A stretch of DNA of 10,329 nucleotides. Origin: CAZIDL01 sp964537825 (GTDB taxonomy: Bacteria > Bacteroidota > Bacteroidia > Flavobacteriales_D > CAYVSK01). The notes under the pieces are model-generated. The model was given only the letters and a program-made list of their open reading frames with translations. It did no database searches and had not been told where the DNA came from. Both the position numbers and the translations under genes were made by a program. The stretch is from positions 1 to 10,329 of the forward strand of contig CAZIDL010000074.1 of the NCBI GenBank assembly GCA_964537825.1, in the 5' to 3' direction. Below, in pieces: positions 1 to 6,432 of this stretch (positions are counted from its first letter, which is position 1; each line of letters opens with the position of its first letter).

Positions 1-228
1 TCCTTGTTCCCCAATCCTGCCGAGGATCGGTTCCGCCTTTCCTTCCCAGGGCGCGGGCGTCCCTATATTCGAGCAGTACGCCTCCTAAATCTGAAAGGAC
101 AGCAGGTGCAAAAATGGAATGAGCCCAAAAGCCTTTCTTTTTCCCTCCGCAATGTTCCTCAAGGTCATTACACCGTTCGGATACGAAGCCGCCGTAATGA
201 AAGCTCCCTTCCGTTGATAGTTAGATGA
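1..228 (+). CDS. 3' end of a secreted protein with T9SS type A sorting domain (partial)
   Basis: The reading frame is open from the first base and ends at TGA 226-228, so only the last 75 codons of a larger gene are visible. The first ATG-like codon, TTG at 4, is internal and not a true start. The visible part is a type IX secretion C-terminal sorting domain: it opens with the hallmark FPNPAEDRF, continues with the LLNLKGQQV strand (family pattern: strand, Gly-Gln, strand), then NVPQGHYTVRI, and closes with a basic-ended strand PLIVR. In Bacteroidota such domains send a Sec-exported protein through the outer membrane, where they are cut off and the cargo is attached to the surface or released. 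The cargo itself lies left of the window and cannot be named. The gene converges on lysR, with 15 bp between their stop codons. The sorting-domain call is strong; nothing can be said about the enzyme or adhesin it carries. Confidence 0.85.
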   Translation, partial: SLFPNPAEDRFRLSFPGRGRPYIRAVRLLNLKGQQVQKWNEPKSLSFSLRNVPQGHYTVRIRSRRNESSLPLIVR

Positions 229-235
229 TAGGAAG

Positions 236-247
236 GTTCGCCCCTAC
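236..247. repeat. Half-site of the palindromic repeat found at 10218-10253
   Basis: The 10-mer TCGCCCCTAC at 238-247 is identical to the right arm of the perfect palindrome near the other end of the window (10240-10249). Its complement GTAGGGGCGA opens that palindrome. Here only one arm is present, in the 15-bp gap between two convergent genes, and its TAG supplies the stop codon of the LysR gene (244-246 on the minus strand). That it is a decayed copy of the same repeat is inference; chance is possible. Confidence 0.35.
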
Positions 248-1149
248 TGCCCCGTTCGAGGAAGTAAGATGTCGATCAAAGCAGCCTTTTGGGTTCGGAT
301 GTAATCGAGATAAGCCTCAGCCACAGGACTTAGCTTTTTCTCCGAAAGCCATATAAGGTTCCAATAGGTCTCCACCGGTAAGCCTGGAGCCGGAACGATC
401 TCCAAAAAGCCCTGCTCGATCTCGTTCCGGATCCCGATCAAGGGCATGATGCTGTAGCCGAGCCCGGCCATAACGGCTTGCTTGACGGCCTCATTAGAGG
501 TCAGTTCCAATTGCTCCTTCATCCGGGTAGAATGCCCAGCTAAGTAGCTTTCCGTCGCTTGTCGCGTCGCTGAACCCTTTTCCCTTAGGATGAGCGGGAT
601 CTGGCCCTGTTCGCGCTCTCCCAGGTCCACCCCTTTCGCTTTGACCAGATAGAGGGTGTTGGCCAAGAGCTCTTCCCGCTGAATGCGCAGCCCATCCGGA
701 AGCACCGAGACCAAAGCGAAATCCACTTGGTTCTGTTCAAGGTCCTCCAAGACCTTTTGCCGATTGGTAACATCCATTTCCAGATCGATCGCGGGAAGCC
801 GCTTGAGAAAGTCCCCCAATAAGTAAGGCATCACATACTTTCCAGTGGATACCGAAGAAATGGTCAGTTTGCCGGCCAAATAACCCATGTGGGCGCGTGC
901 GCGCTCTTCGATGATCCCGATCTCTTCCAGGATGTTCTCGGCGATCGCGGCCAATTCCTTCCCGAAATCGGTGATGAACAGTTCGTTCCCGATCGTTTCC
1001 GTCAACGGGAGCTCGAACTGGTCCTGAAGCTTCTTCAATTGGGCTGAGACCGCAGGCTGGCTCAAATGGAGCTGCTCGGCCGCTCGGGTGATGCTCTTCG
1101 TTCGGGCTACCCGATGAAAAAGGCGGAGCTGGTGAAGGGTGTATTGCAT
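244..1149 (-). CDS. LysR-family transcriptional regulator
   Basis: A 301-residue LysR-type regulator, the normal length for the family. The N-terminal winged helix-turn-helix is clear: residues 4-11 TLHQLRLF, then SITRAAEQLHLSQPAVSAQL at 19-38, where the AA and SQPAVS signatures mark the recognition helix. A linker helix follows, and from about residue 90 to the end comes the periplasmic-binding-protein-like effector domain. The ATG at 1149 is preferred over a TTG two codons upstream because MQYTLHQLRLF matches where relatives begin. No Shine-Dalgarno is visible, as is usual in Bacteroidota. The N-terminus resembles CbbR-like members, but the effector cannot be read from sequence. The gene is divergent from the isocitrate dehydrogenase gene and shares a 132-bp regulatory region with it, which suggests that gene and itself as targets. 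Its stop codon lies in a repeat half-site. Confidence 0.93.
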   Translation of the reverse strand: MQYTLHQLRLFHRVARTKSITRAAEQLHLSQPAVSAQLKKLQDQFELPLTETIGNELFITDFGKELAAIAENILEEIGIIEERARAHMGYLAGKLTISSVSTGKYVMPYLLGDFLKRLPAIDLEMDVTNRQKVLEDLEQNQVDFALVSVLPDGLRIQREELLANTLYLVKAKGVDLGEREQGQIPLILREKGSATRQATESYLAGHSTRMKEQLELTSNEAVKQAVMAGLGYSIMPLIGIRNEIEQGFLEIVPAPGLPVETYWNLIWLSEKKLSPVAEAYLDYIRTQKAALIDILLPRTGQ

Positions 1150-1194
1150 GGGCAAAGCTTTGGAGTACTGATCGTCAATTCATTCTGTTATTAC

Positions 1195-1209
1195 ATAAGA
1201 AACACTTAT
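1195..1209. promoter_or_regulatory. Candidate LysR-type operator (T-N11-A dyad)
   Basis: ATAAG-N5-CTTAT is a perfect interrupted dyad whose T at 1196 and A at 1208 obey the T-N11-A rule for LysR-type binding sites. It lies between the divergent lysR and isocitrate dehydrogenase starts. It sits just downstream of the predicted lysR transcription start, where binding would repress lysR, and about 73 bp before the dehydrogenase ATG. Assignment is by position and symmetry only. Confidence 0.45.
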
Positions 1210-1216
1210 ACCTTTT
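1209..1216 (+). promoter_or_regulatory. Weak candidate -7 box for the isocitrate dehydrogenase gene
   Basis: TACCTTTT matches the Bacteroidota -7 consensus TAnnTTTG except in its last base. It lies 66 bp before the dehydrogenase ATG. The matching -33 position (about 1184-1187, TCTG) is also imperfect, and the candidate LysR dyad abuts it. A non-consensus promoter would fit activation by a regulator, but this is speculative. Confidence 0.22.
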
Positions 1217-1220
1217 ATCT

Positions 1221-1248
1221 CAAAGTTAAATAAAGATGAATACCTCAA
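1221..1248 (-). promoter_or_regulatory. Candidate Bacteroidota-type promoter of the lysR gene
   Basis: On the minus strand, TTG (1248-1246) is followed after 17 bp by TAACTTTG (1228-1221). This matches the Bacteroidota primary sigma pattern: -33 TTG/TTTG, then TAnnTTTG at -7. Transcription would begin near 1215, giving a leader of about 65 nt before the ATG at 1149. The candidate LysR dyad lies at the start of that leader. Confidence 0.5.
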
Positions 1249-1281
1249 GCCCCCTAGCTTCGCTTTCAAATCGAAAAGCCC

Positions 1282-2718
1282 ATGCAACCCATCACCATAG
1301 CCAAAGGGGACGGTATCGGTCCTGAGATCATGGAAGCGACGCTGGAGATCCTCGAAAAAGGCGGTGCGGAGATCCAGCCGGAATTCATCGAAGTCGGCCG
1401 CAAGGTCTACGAAGCGGGCTACACAGCAGGGATCACCGAGGAAGCTTGGAATTCGGTGAGGCGGAACCAGGTCTTTCTGAAAGCCCCGATCACCACTCCA
1501 CAGGGAGGTGGATACAAAAGCTTGAACGTGTCGACCCGGAAATTCCTCGGCCTTTATGCGAACGTCCGCCCTTGCCAGAGCTTTCATCCCTTCGTCGATA
1601 CGCGACACCCGGATATGGACCTGGTCGTGATCCGGGAGAACGAAGAGGACCTTTACGCCGGGATCGAACATCAACAAACCCCCGAAGTGGCCCAATGCCT
1701 CAAGCTGATCACCCGTCCCGGCTGCGAAAAGATCATCAACTACGCCTTCGAATACGCCAAGCAAACGGGCCGCAAGAAGGTCACCTGCTTCAGCAAGGAC
1801 AACATCATGAAACGGACCGACGGCCTTTTCCACAAGGTCTTCGACGAAATGGCGGCCCAATACCCCGAGATCGAGAGCGAACACGAGATCGTCGACATCG
1901 CATCGGCCAAATTGGCCGATAACCCGGAACGCTACGATGTGGTTGTTACTCCCAACCTCTATGGCGACATCGTCTCGGACATCAGCGCCCAGATCGCCGG
2001 TTCCGTCGGCCTTTCGGGATCGGCCAACATCGGACGAGAATGCGCCATGTTCGAAGCGATCCACGGGTCCGCACCGGACATCGCCGGGAAGGACCTGGCC
2101 AATCCCTCCGGCTTGCTCAATGCAGGCATCATGATGCTCCTTCACATCGATCAACCCGAAGCGGCGGAACGGATCAACAACGCCTGGCTTCGGACGATCG
2201 AGGACGGCGTTCATACGGGGGATATCCATCATGAGGCGAAAAGCGCCGAACGCGTCGGGACCGAAGGGTTCGCCAAAGCAGTCATCGAAAGGCTCGGCCA
2301 AACCCCCGAAAAACTCGCTTCCGTGTCCTTCTCAGGGGGAAGCCGTACCCAACTCCACTCCTATGAACGGCCTGCGCCTCCGAAAAAAGAGCTCCTGGGG
2401 GTGGATGCCTTCTTTCAATGGGATGGCGACGACCCGGACCGATTGGCCAGCATGCTCCAGCGGATCGCCCCCAAGGAGATGCCGTTGCAGATGATCACGA
2501 ACCGCGGGATCAAGGTCTGGCCCGGAGGCTTCTCCGAGACCTTTCACACGGACCATTGGCGATGCCGTTTCATCAACCCTCAACACGAAGCCGTTCAACG
2601 CTCCAAGATCGTCGAACTGCTGTCCAATGCGGTCGCTCACGACCTTGAAACGATCAAGACCGAGAACCTCCATGCCTTCGATGGCGAACTCGGCTTCTCC
2701 TTAGGGCAGGGACAATAA
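1282..2718 (+). CDS. icd: Isocitrate dehydrogenase, long type, predicted NAD+-dependent
   Basis: Oxidatively decarboxylates isocitrate to 2-oxoglutarate in the TCA cycle. The 478-residue protein has the decarboxylating-dehydrogenase core (residues 3 to about 345) plus a C-terminal domain (about 365-478), as in the roughly 500-residue Thermus thermophilus enzyme, and is longer than the E. coli form. Substrate residues align with E. coli ICDH: S80, N82, R86, R96 (within YKSLNVSTR and YANVRP), R118, Y125, K172, and the metal aspartates D229 and D233 in LYGDIVSD. At the cofactor site the motif is HGSAPDIAG (261-269). NADP enzymes have Lys-Tyr where D266-I267 stand, so NAD+ use is predicted. The ATG at 1282 directly precedes the first core strand ITIAKGDGIGPE. 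No Shine-Dalgarno is seen. A divergent LysR gene lies upstream and a small unknown gene 47 bp downstream. Related 3-isopropylmalate or homoisocitrate dehydrogenases are excluded by length, the C-terminal domain and the substrate serine/asparagine. Confidence 0.93.
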   Translation: MQPITIAKGDGIGPEIMEATLEILEKGGAEIQPEFIEVGRKVYEAGYTAGITEEAWNSVRRNQVFLKAPITTPQGGGYKSLNVSTRKFLGLYANVRPCQSFHPFVDTRHPDMDLVVIRENEEDLYAGIEHQQTPEVAQCLKLITRPGCEKIINYAFEYAKQTGRKKVTCFSKDNIMKRTDGLFHKVFDEMAAQYPEIESEHEIVDIASAKLADNPERYDVVVTPNLYGDIVSDISAQIAGSVGLSGSANIGRECAMFEAIHGSAPDIAGKDLANPSGLLNAGIMMLLHIDQPEAAERINNAWLRTIEDGVHTGDIHHEAKSAERVGTEGFAKAVIERLGQTPEKLASVSFSGGSRTQLHSYERPAPPKKELLGVDAFFQWDGDDPDRLASMLQRIAPKEMPLQMITNRGIKVWPGGFSETFHTDHWRCRFINPQHEAVQRSKIVELLSNAVAHDLETIKTENLHAFDGELGFSLGQGQ

Positions 2719-2765
2719 GCCTTTCCCCTTTTCCGAATGAACAAGAACCACAAACAGCAAAGACC

Positions 2766-3101
2766 ATGACCTCGAACGAGCAGATCCGATCGGCTGAAGG
2801 ACAGCCCGAACATCATGAAGCGAACTTCGAACTCGTTTCCGGGAACAAACCCCATGAGATCCGTGCATTGATCCAACTCCTCAAAGAAATGCAGCGCAAG
2901 AAGAAGTGCGAAGCATTGGGGGATTGGATCAAGGACCATGCTTCTCCGGCACCGAAAGAGCGGGAGGAGGTCCAAAAGCTCGAAGCAAGGCTCGAAACTC
3001 TGGAAAAGCTCCTACATCAGGCAGAGATCGAAGGGAGGGAGCTCGAAGTCGAAGTTCCGGCGAAGGTCCGCCTGCGGAGCAAGGCTCCCAAAAAGTCCTG
3101 A
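2766..3101 (+). CDS. Small charged coiled-coil protein, unknown function
   Basis: A 111-residue protein I do not recognise. It begins with ATG 47 bp after the dehydrogenase stop, with no terminator between, so co-transcription is plausible. It has no signal peptide or membrane segment. Residues about 30-60 form a basic amphipathic stretch (ALIQLLKEMQRKKK). Residues about 68-97 (EEVQKLEARLETLEKLL and on) look like a heptad coiled coil, and the tail is very basic (RLRSKAPKKS). The coiled coil and basic tail faintly recall the end of IS3-type OrfA proteins, but there is no N-terminal helix-turn-helix and no OrfB, so I do not call it a transposase fragment. Reality as a gene rests on length, start position and composition. 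Confidence 0.5.
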   Translation: MTSNEQIRSAEGQPEHHEANFELVSGNKPHEIRALIQLLKEMQRKKKCEALGDWIKDHASPAPKEREEVQKLEARLETLEKLLHQAEIEGRELEVEVPAKVRLRSKAPKKS

Positions 3102-3166
3102 TGCGAACAATGGAGCCTTTTTCACAGTTCTGACCTTTGACGTGACCATTACCTGATCGAAGGCGA

Positions 3167-3770
3167 ATGCCGGAAAAGGCTCCTGACATCACTCCCTTCC
3201 AACGCTTTCTCAGGCTTTTAAAGCCGGACAGCCAGGAGTTTAAAGCGATATACATCTACGCCGTCTTCCACGGGTTGGTCTCCCTTTCCCTTCATTTGGG
3301 GATCCAGGCCATCATCAATCTGATCCAGGGTGGGAGGATCAGCACCTCCTTCATCCTCCTGGTCATTATCGTAGTCTTCGGGATCGTGATCGCCGGGATC
3401 CTTCAGGTCCAGCAACTCCGAATGACGAAATTGGAGCGGCAGTATGCCCCGGAGCTGATGAACCGCTTCTTTGACACGATGTCCGTCCAAAAAGGGGCTT
3501 TCCAAGATCCTGATCGAATTCTCGGCCGCTACCCTCCAGATCGTATTCGGGCTGATCCTTTTATCCCTTTATCACCCCTTCTTCATCCTTTTCAGTTCAT
3601 TGCTGATCATTTTGGTCTACGCCATATTCCGCTTTACAGCTAAACCCGGCATGCGGGCCAGCCTTGATGAATCCCGTTACAAGTACCGGGTCGCTCATTA
3701 GCTCGAAGAGGTGGCACGGACAGCGGTGACCTTTAAACTCGCCGGCAAAACCGAGCTCCCTTTTCAGCGG
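3167..3770 (+). pseudogene. Decayed ABC exporter membrane-domain gene
   Basis: The first 110 codons encode the start of a Bacteroidota exporter-type ABC transporter: a soluble N-terminus, then two membrane helices (about residues 26-48 and 60-82) with the motif LGIQAIINLIQGG between. Several lesions follow. At residues 85-95 MTKLERQ runs directly into YAPELMNRFF, where the relatives I recall have about 30 more residues, so an in-frame deletion is likely. At 3489-3497, in A5G4, the frame shifts: the true continuation GLSKILIEFSAATLQIVFG lies in the next frame. At 3699-3701 a TAG stands where relatives have Trp (RVAH-stop-LEEVARTAVTFKL). Family likeness ends near 3770 (AGKTELPFQR); the remaining membrane helices and the whole ATPase domain are absent. 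TolC starts 34 bp later. Alignment with relatives is from memory, but the frame switch and stop are seen directly. Confidence 0.85.
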
Positions 3771-3804
3771 ATACCAGGATCCCTGTTCACAAAGCTTCTT
3801 GATC

Positions 3805-5208
3805 ATGCGGATGCGCTTTCTGAGCTTCATCCTCCTTTTCCTGATCAGCAGTTCCGCATCGACGGCTCAGGGCAGCTCCGATACAGTGCTATCCCATAAC
3901 GACCTATTACAGGTCGTCCAGAGTCATCACCCCGTATCCGTTCAGGCTCGAACATGGAAGGGAGCAGCACGATCCCGGGAGCTCCGTGCTAAAGGACGGT
4001 TCGACCCTGTTGCCTTTGCGAGCGTGGATCGCAAAGCCTTTGAAGATCAGACCTATTACGAACTCCTCGACGGAGGCGTCAAATTCCCCACCTGGTTCGG
4101 TGCTGAACTTGAAACGGGATTTAAGCGAACGAGGGGCATCTACTCCGATCCGCAAGAGCGCCCCCCTTCGAACGGCTTTTATTATGCCCGACTCTCCATT
4201 CCCCTCGGGCAAGGGTTGTTCATCGACGAAAGGCGGACCGAGCTTCGAAAAGCAAAGTTCTTCGCCAAGGGGTCCGAACAGGAAAAGCGCAAGATGCTGA
4301 ACAAGCTCACCTTCGAAGCTTCAAAGGCATATCGGAAATGGTACAGTACCTACCATCAATACCAGGTCCGCCAACGGGCTTTCGAGTTGGCTAAGGGACG
4401 CTACCGGAACGTTCGCGAAAGCATCCGCCTCGTCGCTAGTGCGGCCATCGATAGTTCGGAGGCCCGCGTATTGCTGGAAAACAGGCGCCGCACTCTTCAA
4501 AAGGGAGCATTGGCACTGAAGAACGCTGAACAAGAGCTGGCGACATTCTTATGGAAGGAAGGGACCGTACCGTTGAAGCTCGATAGCGGCGTAAGCCCTT
4601 CAGCCCTTTCCCTCAAAGCAAAGAGGGAGCATGCGATCGATCGAAAGGCCATAAAGGACAGCATCCAGAAGCATCCCATGCTTAAAAAAGCCGAGCTGAA
4701 GGTCGAGCGCAGCGAATTGGAAAGAAGATGGGCCCGTGAGCGGCTCAAACCGGAATCGGACGTCCATTACGATCTTCTTGCCGAACCCCTCGGCCCTGCC
4801 ACACGCATCGAGCCGGACCCGAGCGACAGAAAGCTCGGCCTTTCTTTCCGATTCCCCTTATTCCTCCGCTCGGAACGAGGGGACCTAAAGCAGAAGGATG
4901 TGGAGTTGAAGCGTTCCCGCAATCGAAGGAAGGCCGTCCGTAGAAACCTTTTGGCAAAGGCTTTCAAAGCCCATAATGAAGTGGGGAACTTGCGGAAACG
5001 GCTCGCAAGCTACCGCCAAAGTATGGGTCAACTCATGCGGTTGGTGGAAGGAGCACGCAAGGCCTTCGAACGCGGGGCCAGTTCCCTTTTCATGGTGAAT
5101 CAGCGGGAAAGCCGCTACATCAAAGCCCGGGTCCGTTCCATTAAAGTCCGCTCGGACCTCGGGATCGCGCGGGAGCGTTTGCGTTACCGCTTAGGGATGT
5201 ACCAATAG
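3805..5208 (+). CDS. TolC-family outer-membrane efflux protein
   Basis: A 467-residue outer-membrane channel subunit, full length for the family. The ATG at 3805 is chosen (a second ATG is at 3811); a TTG at 3799 would only add two residues. Residues 1-21 are a signal peptide with a hydrophobic core FLSFILLFLI and a likely cut after STA. The mature part is rich in long charged helices, in two OEP-like halves (about 30-240 and 250-465). The block DGGVKFPTWFGAEL and then PLGQGLFIDERRTELRKA is typical of the TolC group that accompanies HlyD adaptors and the ABC exporter type seen as a pseudogene just upstream. The adaptor and the ABC ATPase domain are missing here, so this channel has lost its local partners. 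It may serve another pump or be on its way to decay. The frame is intact throughout. It converges on the alanine racemase gene with 15 bp between stops. Confidence 0.88.
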   Translation: MRMRFLSFILLFLISSSASTAQGSSDTVLSHNDLLQVVQSHHPVSVQARTWKGAARSRELRAKGRFDPVAFASVDRKAFEDQTYYELLDGGVKFPTWFGAELETGFKRTRGIYSDPQERPPSNGFYYARLSIPLGQGLFIDERRTELRKAKFFAKGSEQEKRKMLNKLTFEASKAYRKWYSTYHQYQVRQRAFELAKGRYRNVRESIRLVASAAIDSSEARVLLENRRRTLQKGALALKNAEQELATFLWKEGTVPLKLDSGVSPSALSLKAKREHAIDRKAIKDSIQKHPMLKKAELKVERSELERRWARERLKPESDVHYDLLAEPLGPATRIEPDPSDRKLGLSFRFPLFLRSERGDLKQKDVELKRSRNRRKAVRRNLLAKAFKAHNEVGNLRKRLASYRQSMGQLMRLVEGARKAFERGASSLFMVNQRESRYIKARVRSIKVRSDLGIARERLRYRLGMYQ

Positions 5209-5223
5209 CCAACTCTTCACTTC

Positions 5224-6372
5224 TCAATCCATCGCATACCGAGGGATATGGTGTGGAAGACGGGCCAGAAGCTCGTAGTTCAAGCTGTGGTTCATATCCC
5301 CGAAGGAACCTACTGTGATCGTCAGATCACCCTGGGTTCCGATCAGGACCACTTCATCCCCTATTTGCACGTCCGGCAGATCGGTCACATCGATCACCAT
5401 CATGTTCATATTAACGGCACCGACCACAGGCACCCGCTTTTCATTGGCGAGCACGTGCCCTTTGTTGCTAAGGTCCCGACTGAAGCCATAACCATAGCCC
5501 ACCGGAAGCGTGGCGATCTTGCTCGGGCGGTTGGTGAGGTAACTCTTGCCGTAGCTGACGTATTCGCCTTCCGGCACTTCGTTGATGCTCAGGATATTGC
5601 TCTTCCAGGAAAGGATCCGCTCCAAGGGATCCTTTTCAAGCTGTTCTCCCTGTATATGCCGGGCTTTGGTCTCCTCACTGGGCCAGAAACCGTAGCTGGA
5701 GATGCCCACCCGTACAAGGTCCTTCGTCGATGAGGGATAATTGAAGACCGCCGCCGAGCATGCCAAGTGCCGGTAACGGGGTTCAAGCCCTTCGGAGCGA
5801 AAGAGCTTATAAGCCGTTTCATAATTCTCGATCTGGCGGTCCACCCGGTCCCAATTGCTTTCGTTCTCCGCCCCTGCGAAATGGGTGCAGAGCCCTTCGA
5901 GCTGAAGGGCATCAGGGTTCTTCTTGAAGGTATCGATGACCTCATCCAAAGCTTCAAAAGGGAAGCCGGTCCGATGCATTCCCGTCTCCAATTCCACGTG
6001 GACCCGAGCGGGCTTTCCGAGCTTCTTGGCCGCTTGAAGGGCAGCTTCCAAGCGCTCCTGGGTAAAGACGAAAAAGGAGATCTCGTTCTCGATGACCCAT
6101 TCGTGGTAGCCATCCCCGATGTAACCCATGATCATCAGATCGCAGACCTCCTTCTTGGCCTCCAGTGCGCGCATAGCTTCGCGCAAGCTGAAGACCGCGA
6201 AATGATCGACACCGCATTCCTCCACCATGGGTAGGAGGGTTTCGATCCCGTGCCCATAAGCATTCCCTTTGATCACCATGCTGTAACGAGCATCCGGGGC
6301 CAGGCTTTTCATGTAGCGGATGTTATCGTTCAGCGCTCGCTGGTCAAGTTCGATCCAGGAAGTGTGTAGCAT
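5224..6372 (-). CDS. alr: Alanine racemase (PLP-dependent)
   Basis: Interconverts L- and D-alanine with pyridoxal phosphate, supplying D-alanine for peptidoglycan. The 382-residue protein is cytoplasmic and has the two-domain fold: a barrel to about residue 245, then a beta domain. K35 in VIKGNAYGHG is the PLP lysine. Y274 in YVSYGKSY matches the catalytic tyrosine (Tyr265 in Geobacillus), and Y293 in PVGYGYG lies 19 residues on, as Tyr284 does. R134 in ETGMHRTG matches Arg136. Differences from the classical enzyme are Gly for Ala after the lysine, E127 at the position of the carbamylated Lys129, and VNMNMM in place of the usual VCMDQ. As I recall, these are shared by the Bacteroidota subfamily. 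The ATG at 6372 gives the usual start (MLHTSWIELD). It follows the sensor gene on the same strand after 60 bp without a clear terminator, so read-through is possible. Confidence 0.94.
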   Translation of the reverse strand: MLHTSWIELDQRALNDNIRYMKSLAPDARYSMVIKGNAYGHGIETLLPMVEECGVDHFAVFSLREAMRALEAKKEVCDLMIMGYIGDGYHEWVIENEISFFVFTQERLEAALQAAKKLGKPARVHVELETGMHRTGFPFEALDEVIDTFKKNPDALQLEGLCTHFAGAENESNWDRVDRQIENYETAYKLFRSEGLEPRYRHLACSAAVFNYPSSTKDLVRVGISSYGFWPSEETKARHIQGEQLEKDPLERILSWKSNILSINEVPEGEYVSYGKSYLTNRPSKIATLPVGYGYGFSRDLSNKGHVLANEKRVPVVGAVNMNMMVIDVTDLPDVQIGDEVVLIGTQGDLTITVGSFGDMNHSLNYELLARLPHHIPRYAMD

Positions 6373-6432
6373 AAGAACGAAGATCGCAGGAATTGGAATT
6401 ACTGTCCGAAATATTCCCTGCCCTTGCCCCCT

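Noticed and set aside
1180..2301. A 373-codon open frame on the minus strand opposite the isocitrate dehydrogenase gene
   Set aside because: It is the antisense shadow of a strongly conserved gene; its protein is low in familiar motifs and rich in Asp-Val-Gly runs typical of such shadows.
2766..3101. The small gene as a remnant of an IS3-type transposase OrfA
   Set aside because: Only the coil and basic tail are reminiscent; there is no helix-turn-helix, no OrfB, no inverted repeats and no target duplication nearby.
3126..3141. GACCTTTG at 3133-3140 as a promoter -7 box for the ABC remnant
   Set aside because: The first base of TAnnTTTG is wrong and no TTG stands at the right distance upstream.
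3167..3643. A 158-residue intact small membrane protein
   Set aside because: Only its first 110 residues match the ABC exporter family; the tail after QKG is frameshifted noise and the real continuation lies in the next frame.
5248..5733. A 161-codon plus-strand frame opposite alr, rich in His and Val
   Set aside because: Antisense shadow of the racemase, which has all of its catalytic residues in the other strand.
6373..6432. A terminator between the sensor gene and alr
   Set aside because: Only a loose GGAAT/ATTCC pairing with a long loop is present and there is no T-run on the minus strand.
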